Shown in pieces: positions 55,280 to 64,000 of a stretch of 64,000 nt of DNA. The notes beneath the pieces were generated by a model. It made no database searches. It saw nothing but the letters and a program-made list of their open reading frames with translations, and had not been told where the DNA came from. The position numbers and the translations under genes are program-made. Source of the stretch: Diogma glabrata (taxonomy: Eukaryota; Arthropoda; Insecta; Diptera; Cylindrotomidae); NCBI GenBank assembly GCA_963693315.1, contig OY856186.1, positions 234,460,236 to 234,524,235 of the forward strand. Direction: 5' to 3'. The stretch's first letter is position 1; each line of letters begins with the position of its first letter.

Positions 55280-58023
55280 CCTTAAAAATCGCGTTGAAAA
55301 GCGACAGTTCTACACCTAGTCACTCGAACCGTAAAAGGATGGGCTGATATTGACGCTCTAGGGAAACGCCCGAAGTTTGCTGGCTCAGACAAAATCGATT
55401 TGATCTCCGCAGACGTCCGTTCGTCCATAATATACTTGTAAAATACCGTCAAATCAGCGACCTCTCTTCTATGTTGCAAGGAATCAAACTCGTTAGTAAG
55501 AGTCGAGTTGCCGATCAATTTAACAGCTCTCCGCTGTACAGAATCAAGACATTTCAAACTACTTATGTAGGCTCCTCCCCATATGTGAGAACAATACTCC
55601 ATGCAGGGACGAATAAATGATTTATATATTAAAAGAAGCTGCTCGCTATTAAAAACCTTACGACAACGACCCAAAAATCCTAATTTTTGAACAGCGTTCT
55701 TTGCTAAAAATATGGGAATTTCATTTCATACTATTTTCAATCTCAACTCCTAGATGTCTAATAGATTCTTTCTCTACAAGATTATTGGAATCAAACTTTA
55801 ATAAAAATGGATTAGGTGTTGATAACCTAGAAAAATGGCAAACTTGAGTTTTGCTTGTGTTGAATTCAACACTGTTAGCAACTCCCCAATCTAAGATGGT
55901 TTTTAAATCAATATTTAATGACTCTATCAAGTTTGATCTAGCGACATTAAGATTTGATGGTGCATACAAATTTGGCATTTCATGTGACGCATGATGTGTG
56001 CTATCATCAGCAAAACTATGGATGGGATTAACTGTTGAACCTAGCAAGTCATTAATATAGACAAGAAAAAGAGTAGGTGATAAAGCGGAACCTTGAGGAA
56101 CACCAGCGTTAGTTGAAAAGATATTCGATGAAACACCATCAACATTTACCTGAAATTTGCGCTCGGAAATAAAGCTTTGTAACCAAGAAATAAGTTGCTC
56201 ATCTAAGCCGTAGCATCTCAATTTGCAAATAAGATTGTTGTGCCATACTTTGTCAAACGCTTTGGCAATATCAAGTGCAACGCGAAAGGTCTCACCATGG
56301 TTTTCAAGCGACTTGTTCCAGATATGCGTGACAAAAGAGAGTAAATCTCCCGTCGCTCTTCCTTAACGGAATCCGTATTGTCTTTCATTAAGTAATTTTG
56401 GCGACTCTAAGAAGCTCATAATATTAAAATTAACATATTTATCAAATTCTTTAGAAACAACCGACAAAATTGATATAGGTCTGTAGTTTCTTGGATCCGT
56501 TTTAGCACCCTTCTTTGGAACTGGTTGTACACTAGCCATTTTCCATATATCAGGAAAAATCCCTTTCTTATATGACAAATACAAAATTTTTGTTAGGATT
56601 GGTGCTCTCTTTAGCAAAAGTTTTAAGGATAATTGGAGGAATGCTATCAGGTCCAGATGCCTTATTAGTATTGATTTGTAAGAGCATTTTCCGAATGACA
56701 TTTTTACGAAAAATAATCCGCCCCATTTTGTTAGAAACTCTAGGAATTGGTATAGGTAGGAAATTGGGTTCTACTAATGTAGAATTTAACGAGAAACAGT
56801 TACCTAATGTATATCTCTATCAATAAGAGGAGGTATAGAAGACTTACAAAAATTTCCTTGAACAGCCTTGGCGGCTTTATAAAAATTTCGTGAACCAGTA
56901 GGGTGCTCAGCAAATTTATTAGCTTTTTTCCTAATAAATAGATATTTCTCTGCATCTATTAATTTTCGACATAAATTTCTTTCTATTCGGTATACTCTAA
57001 GGTTTTCATCAGACTTGTTTTGAATAAACTTTTGAAAAGCCTTTTTTTATTTTTATTGCTTTTTTGCATTTACTTGAAAACCATCGATCAACCTTCGGAA
57101 CAATCAAACTATTTGGAACAAACCTACTCATACCCATTAGTAATATTTTTGAAAAATTAGAAGCAACAATGTTTGGATCTTGGCTGGAAAGACAATTGCG
57201 TTTCCAGGGAAACCATTTAAAGAAATCTCTAAGTCCTTGCCAATTTGCAGCTTTATAATCCCAAACAAGACGAGGATTAGCTTTAAACTGTTTAGGTACT
57301 TGTATATTTAAATGTGTGGAGATCAAATTATGATCTGATCCACCCAAAGGCTCTGATACTTTAAATTGAACCAACGTATAGGGTCATTTATCAAAAACAA
57401 ATCGAGCAAGCTACTTTTTTGGCCAAGAATGTCAGGAACGCTGGTAGGCTGATCTATGATCTGAGTGAAATTATGATAAAGAGCAAAAAGTTCAGCTTCT
57501 TTACCTAATTCATCAGTTTTAGAGCTGTGTGTAAGCCATTCTTTATTATGAACATTGAAATCACCAAGAACTATAATTTTCGCGTTAGGATATACAGTCA
57601 ACCTATCTATCTTTTCAGATAGGTCATGAAATAAATTTATGTTCTCCGGTGAGTTGGGCGAGCGATACAATCCAAAGACAAATAGAGTTTGATTAGAGCA
57701 GGCAATCTTAAGGGAAACCATATTGTTAAATTTTGAATTTAATTCAAAATTATTTATTCTCACATATGGTACAGAATTTCTAATAAACGTACAAACACCA
57801 TGCTTAAAGTAGAATGAAGATTCAAGCTATTCAAGCTATATTCAAGCTAACTATGGTTAGGACAAACATATTTAGTTTTGTCCAACGCTACAGCTCTCGC
57901 GCTGATAATCGTTTCCGTTAAAAAAAGAATATCAGGCTTAAGATTCTCAAGATAAAGGTGAACTGCATTAAGATTGACGTTCAACCCTCTTATATTAGCA
58001 AAATTGATAGACAATTTCGCCAT
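55280..58023 (-). pseudogene. jockey-like ORF2 (endonuclease-RT), multiply frameshifted, 3'-deleted
   Basis: On the minus strand the sequence starts like the good copy ('AKLSI.FANIRGLN', from 58023). It passes through endonuclease pieces ('VLGDFNVHNKEWLTHSSKTD', 57323-57763; linker 57009-57374). RT pieces follow ('NYRPISILSVV' at 56363-56701; 'NAGVPQGSALSPTLFLVYIN' and 'SFADDST' at 55721-56221). The C-terminal region is 55282-55674. Several frameshifts and stops separate them. It ends at 55280, about 110 bp short of the ORF2 stop of its relative, with no 3' UTR or poly(A). Loss of the 3' end is unusual for this class and implies a later deletion. It keeps TGG where the copy at 6015 has TAG. 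Confidence 0.9.
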
Positions 58024-58105
58024 TTTAAATTATAATTAAATTTAAAAATAAATCTGAAAACAATCCTCAAAATAAATTCCAACAAAAACCAAACAAAAGA
58101 TCAAA

Positions 58106-58544
58106 ATGATATCTAAATTGACAATTCTACCAACTGGACAACTTGAAACTAAATTTGCAATGTTAAGGCCTAAATATTGTGTACAACTTGGTCGCAGCGG
58201 AACACATTCTGTGTATGTATGCACTATTCATCAGAATATAAAATTAATGGACAGCAACGTAAATTTTATACGGATATTACGAAGGAAAGATTAAAACATA
58301 TCAAGACTGTATCATCTTTGTTTTATGTCAAACACCAACATCCGATTGTCATATATTGAATTGTAAATAATGACCCGATTCGAATCGAAGCTGATCAAGA
58401 ATTTTTTAAAACAGAAGAATTTGATAATGATGAAATCAAATTCAATAAATGGGTTTCAACCGACCGATGTGATTTGGTCACATATACAAAAACAGTTGAA
58501 GAATTTTTACAATTCTTCAAGAAGAACCTAACCCTGCTGATTGC
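58106..58544 (+). pseudogene. Broken gene of the 'DFAENYS' multicopy family, N-terminal/middle part
   Basis: One frame gives 'GTHSVYVCTIHQNIKLM', and after a shift another gives 'KFNKWVSTDRCDLVTYTKTV' and 'EEFLQFFKKNL'. I recall this order ('G.HSVCVCTIHQN.KLM', then 'W..TDR..L......EF') from uncharacterised, multicopy arthropod and cnidarian proteins that later contain 'DFAENYS...HWNN'. I have no established function or superfamily for them. The frame is broken at least twice and is cut at 58545 by a MITE. The downstream part is at 60795-61186. Confidence 0.6.
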
Positions 58545-58880
58545 ACACTCTAAAAACAAGTTTTGTTTCCAATCGAAATGCATGTTGTCTCAACCTCACC
58601 GTGCGAGCAAATATGGAGAACAGAACTACGAAATTGTTTCAACAACTGTACAATTATAGGATGATGTAGTTGAATCAATCAATCACACGTAATATTTATG
58701 TGAAAATAAAATATAGTTCAATTAATCTCAATTACTTCAATTGTAAAATGAAATTCATGATGTAAGGTCAAAGAAAATTTGTTTCATGGAAATAGTTATT
58801 AATTTTATTGAACTACTGTTATATTAGATATAACATTTTAAATAAACGTCATGTCGTTGTCAGGAAAATGTTGTAACGAC
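58545..58880 (-). mobile_element. CACTG-ended MITE, decayed second copy
   Basis: The reverse complement matches 41938-42389: 'TTCCAATCGAAATGCATGTT', 'GTCTCAACCTCACCGTG', 'GTGAAAATAAAATATAGTTC' and 'TGTCAGGAAAATGTT'. The end near 58545 ('CACTCTAAAAACA') is recognisable; the other end fades after about 58880. It interrupts the broken gene beginning at 58106. Confidence 0.7.
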
Positions 58881-60794
58881 TGACTATTTCGAATATTTCT
58901 CTTAAAGTAAGAATATTCATATATAAAGAAATTTGCTAATAATTTGCCAATCTTTTTCAATTCCGTCCAGTAAAATGATATAGACACAAAAGCGCTTATA
59001 TATGAACTGTTTTTTAAATTGCATAAGTCCATTTTTTCATATATTGAGATATTTAAGGATTTTTCTTTGCATTAATATAAAAATATAGGCAAATGCAACT
59101 AAAATTTTGTGATATTTTTCACATTCTAAACCTATTTAATTTTATTATGTAATAATAGTTTAATTAATAGTTTAATTTAATTAAATAGTTAATTAATTTA
59201 ATAGTTTAATTTAAAATTAAAAAGAAAATAATTGATTTTTTGGCTCCAAATGGACTTATACCACTTTCAATAATAACATATTCTAAAAAATAAGAACAAG
59301 AGGAAGTATAAGTCCCATACGTTTCTGATCGACAAATTTTTGATTTGACTGAAATTTTTTTATGGGTTTTATATCGAAAAAAAGATATGGGTGTTCGAGG
59401 ATTTTTTTTTTGGAAAATATAGCGGTTCTAAATTTCGAGAATTTCGTGATGAGTTATTTTCAAAAATTCATAACTTCGGTTCTATTAAAGATAGAAACTT
59501 CTGTTTTGTTTTATTTTAAAGTTAAAAGATGCTAGTTTAAAAAAAATAAAATTAACAAAAGTTATTTACAAATTTATATTGATATAAACAAATAAAACGT
59601 TGAAATAGATCTATAGCCATTGCTCTACCCACGCTCCACCCCAAATCGGGCTCTATTGAAGGTATGATCATATAAATAAAAAGAGGCCTTCATTATTTTT
59701 CTAAAACTACCGTTAACTCAATTTTCTCCTAAAGTGAACTTATACCACTACCAAAAAAACGGTTCATATATCAATAATATTTTAACATTTTTTTAAAGTT
59801 AATTGCACTCAATACTAATTAATAATACTTGTTTGTGTCTGCATAGAGGCTTTTGTTATGTAGGCTTATTCATAGTATTACATGTAGATGTAATACAGCT
59901 GTTCAAATTTACTGAGTTTTAGAAAATTTGTGTTATCGGATGATATATAGAAGTTTAAATGTGTAATTTTTATACGAGAAAGAGACAATAGAAAAGATAC
60001 CAAATGCTGGAGAGTCTTACTATTTATGCTGGTCCATTTTTATTTGGCCAGGTCATTATGTAAATTAAAATCAAATAGTGCAGTGTTATTGTGGCACAAA
60101 AAATTGTATATTCTGTTTTTTATTAATTGTTCATATTAAATTTGTTGAAATAATTTATTTTTTTAAATTGGTGTTTTTTTTTATTTATTCTAACAGTGTT
60201 AAGTTTTCGTTGCCTTTTTTATGTCTTTGTGTGTTAAGAAGTTTAACTAGCAAACAATTTTTAACATTACAAAACACAACAGTAAACCGTTGTAATGACA
60301 ACATAGTTTTTGTTTGGGACACCAAGTGGTGATTTAGAAGAACAGGTGCAAATGAATGATTTAATTATAAATGTTTCTTACTAATTAATGTAAGCCTTTT
60401 GATTTCATTTATATAATTTTTTGTTTTAGTTCCTTTTTAGTATTAAATTATTTAGTCTTTGTTGTATTTAATATTTAACTTAATTTATTTTTGATATGAA
60501 TGCTCTGTGATAAAATGAGAGATTCCGCAGGCAGGATTCAGTATGTTTTTTTACAAAAGTCCAATTCTCTACAATGTGTTCATGTAGTTGTCCCAAAAAT
60601 AACGTTGTCCCACGATAAAATTGTTTGCAAATATTTTTTCTTTATTTGAATAATACTTTGTTTAGCTTTTTTTTCAACAACATACTTTTGCAAAGGAACA
60701 AAAAAAGAAATTAAGTTTAGGTTTGTTTCTTTATTCAATATTTAATTTCCAAATTATTTCCTTATTTATTTTTTAAATTTTCGAAATTTAGGTC
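58881..60794. other. AT-rich spacer between two parts of one broken gene
   Basis: No recognisable coding region. 'ACTTATACCAC' recurs at 59258, 59737 and in related forms. An 84-codon frame (60078-60332) is mostly hydrophobic and unrecognised. The stretch probably represents further insertions within the gene whose parts lie on either side. Confidence 0.4.
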
Positions 60795-61186
60795 CTGGTG
60801 AATTTTTCGTGAGTTACGATTTTGCAGAAAATTACTCGCTTGCAATATAAAATGAAGCGCAAGGTTACCATTGGAACAACAAACAAGCAACAATTTATCC
60901 TTTCGTAATATATTACACGGCTGCATATGAAAAATTACATTATAATATCGGATTGCCTTATACTCATGCCAGCGTTGCTATGAATATCTTTATAGATAAC
61001 TTATTTGATTTTTTAAAAACAAAATTTCATAAAGTTTCAAAAATTATTTATATTTTTGAGGGCGCTGCTTCACAATATAGAGAGTGCCGGTTGTTTAAAA
61101 AAAAATTTTTTTTGCAAATTTTTTTGTTGGAGCCACTCACTCAGGAACCTCTAACTGCAGAGGTCTATTTTTAAAACAAATTAATA
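60795..61186 (+). pseudogene. Broken gene of the 'DFAENYS' family, C-terminal part
   Basis: The translation reads 'SYDFAENYSLAI*NEAQGYH' and 'WNNKQATIYPFVIYYTAAYE', with one TAA, then 'IIYIFEGAASQYRECRLF'. In relatives I recall, the pattern is 'DFAENYSF..QD..QG.HWNN.Q.T.HP' followed by 'SDGA..QYKN'. Here the second Asp position is Glu (FEG for SDG). Asp in both motifs could belong to an RNase H-like nuclease fold; that is inference. The frame runs out in AT-rich sequence after 61186. Confidence 0.65.
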
Positions 61187-61194
61187 AAAAAGAT

Positions 61195-62533
<1,339 letters not shown>

Positions 62534-62569
62534 TATATATATATATTAGGGTGGCCCTTAGATTACACT

Positions 62570-64000
62570 AGAATTTTTTTTTTCATTGTACAGTTTGCGG
62601 CACCCTCCCATTTCGTGTGAATACTCATAAAAATATTATTTGCAAAATCTGATATCAATCGGTCAATTCTAAGACGTGCCTCCGACCACTTAAAGTTGAG
62701 AAATATTGTTCTGGACCCTAAAAAAATTTTTTTTTTTTTTGTGCGACACCCTCTCATTTCGTGTCAATACCCATAAAAAAATTATGTGTAAAAATTGAAA
62801 TCAATCGTTCAACTCCAAGGGGTGCCCCCGGCCACTTAAATTTGAGAGGTTTGGTTGTGGCCATTACAAAGAAAAATTTAAATTTTTGTACGACACCCTC
62901 CCATTTGGTGTCAATACCCATAAAAATATTATGTGTAAAATTTGAAATCAATCGGTCAACTCTAAGGGGTGCCTCCGACCACTTAAAGTTGAGGGGTTTT
63001 GTTGTGGCCATTATAAAGAAAAATTTAAATTTTTTGTACGACACCCTTCCATTTCATGTCAATACCCGTAAAAATATTATGTGCAAAATTTGAAATCAAT
63101 CGGTCAATTCTAAGACGTGCCTCCGGCCACTTAATGGCCAGAACAAAACCTTTCAAGTTTAAGTGGCCTTTAAAACCTTTCAACGCCTTAGAGTTGAACG
63201 ATTGATTTCAAATTTTTGCAAATAACATTTTCAAGGGTATTCACACGCAATATGAGGGTGTCGTACAAAAATTAAATTTTTCTTTGTAATGGCCAGAACA
63301 AAACCTTTCAAGCTTAAGTGGCCGGGGCACGCCTTAGAGTTGAACGATTGATTTCAAATTTTACACATAATTTTTTATGGGTATTGACACGAAATGGGAG
63401 GGTGTCGCGCAAAAATTAAAAATCTTTTTTAAGGTCCAGAACAAAATTTCTCACCTTTAAGTAGCCGGAGGCACGTCTTAGAATTGACCGATTGATTTCA
63501 AATTTGCGATTATCAAGAAAATTTAAATTTTTTGTACCACACCCTTCGATTTGGTGTCGATACCCATAAAAATTCTATGTGTAAAATTTGAAATCCATCG
63601 GTCAACTCTAAGGGGTTCCCCGGCCACTTAAAGTTAAAAGGTTTGGTTGTGGCTATTACAAAGAAAAATTTAAATTTTTTGTACGACACCCTTTCATTTG
63701 GTGTCGATACCCATAAAAATATAATTTGTAAAATTTGAAATCAATCGGTCAACTCTAAGGGGTGCCTCCGGCACCTTAAAGTTGAGGGGTTTTGTTGTGG
63801 CCATTATAAAGAAAAATTTAAATTTCTGTACGATACCCTCCAATTTGGTGTCGATACCCATAAAAATATTATGTTTAAAATTAGAAATCCATCGGTCAAC
63901 TCTAAGGGGTGCCCCTGGCCACTAAAAGTTGAGAGGTTTGGTTGTGGCCATTACAAAGAAAAATTTAAATTTTTGTACGACACCCTTCCATTTGGTGTCG
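62570..64000. repeat. ~147-bp tandem array with an inverted middle block
   Basis: Units contain 'GACACCCTCCCATTTGGTGT', 'CAATACCCATAAAAATATTA', 'TTGAAATCAATCGGTCAACT', 'CTAAGGGGTGCC' and 'CACTTAAAGTTGAGGGGTTT'. About four direct units (62570-63135) are followed by about two and a half units in inverse orientation (63136-63509), then direct units again to the window edge. Because the unit is close to 3 x 49 bp, open frames arise on both strands (62754-63093); they are not genes. Confidence 0.92.

Noticed and set aside
60078..60332. 84-codon hydrophobic frame between the two DFAENYS pieces, considered as the missing middle of that gene
   Set aside because: Its sequence does not match the expected region and is dominated by Phe/Leu/Ile from AT-rich DNA.
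62754..63093. Open frames of ~100 codons on both strands
   Set aside because: They arise because the tandem unit is near a multiple of three; the sequence is a repeat array without protein signatures.

Overview
This is AT-rich eukaryotic nuclear DNA, most likely from an insect or another arthropod. The mobile elements are of types common there: jockey/CR1-like non-LTR elements, hAT elements with a ZMYM1/DUF4371-type transposase, Penelope-like GIY-YIG remnants, a Ty3/gypsy element with ATAT target duplications, and many fold-back MITEs. The single convincing host exon encodes part of a secretin-family (class B) GPCR hormone-receptor domain. I cannot name the species. There are no bacterial-style operons, CRISPR arrays, rRNA genes or recognisable tRNA genes.

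Layout. 1-9180 is a nested stack. A decayed jockey-like fragment (minus) is split by a fold-back element (TSD CACC). That is split by a ~1.7 kb DNA element with ACTTCGGTC termini, which itself carries a 5'-truncated non-LTR copy (minus, open RT frame) and a near full-length jockey-like element (plus, one internal TAG in ORF2). 9222-10134 is another fold-back element. 11654-19046 holds a decayed second copy of the ACTTCGGTC element, abutted by a 4.66 kb CACTG-ended element that contains a hAT transposase remnant. 20332-20871 is a MITE. 22366-25700 is a ~627-bp higher-order tandem array.

27672-30502 is a fold-back with ~450-bp arms enclosing a repeat that starts at a (TA)n tract. 30610-30895 is a Penelope-like GIY-YIG remnant. 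31212-32928 is the cleanest ACTTCGGTC copy. 33400-38600 looks mostly like host intron and contains the GPCR exon at 36303-36413 (plus). 38738-43653 is a hAT element with perfect 8-bp TSDs, a 77-bp tandem array at its left end and a broken transposase.

44299-52533 is a Ty3/gypsy LTR element. Its 5' LTR is split by a 4.1 kb insertion, and its interior is a gag-to-integrase deletion derivative with an N-terminal SAP motif. 55280-58023 is a decayed jockey-like copy (minus). 58106-61190 holds two pieces of a broken gene from an arthropod multicopy family ('DFAENYS'). 61400-62548 is a (TA)n tract with an internally deleted hAT inside it. 62570-64000 is a ~147-bp tandem array with an internal inverted block.

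Apart from the GPCR exon, nearly every coding stretch is transposon-derived and most are broken. I see no intact multi-gene system. The interest lies in nested-insertion chronology, in element ends built of tandem repeats or microsatellites, and in a few poorly characterised families. All boundaries were read by eye and may be off by several bases; boundaries of decayed arrays may be off by tens.
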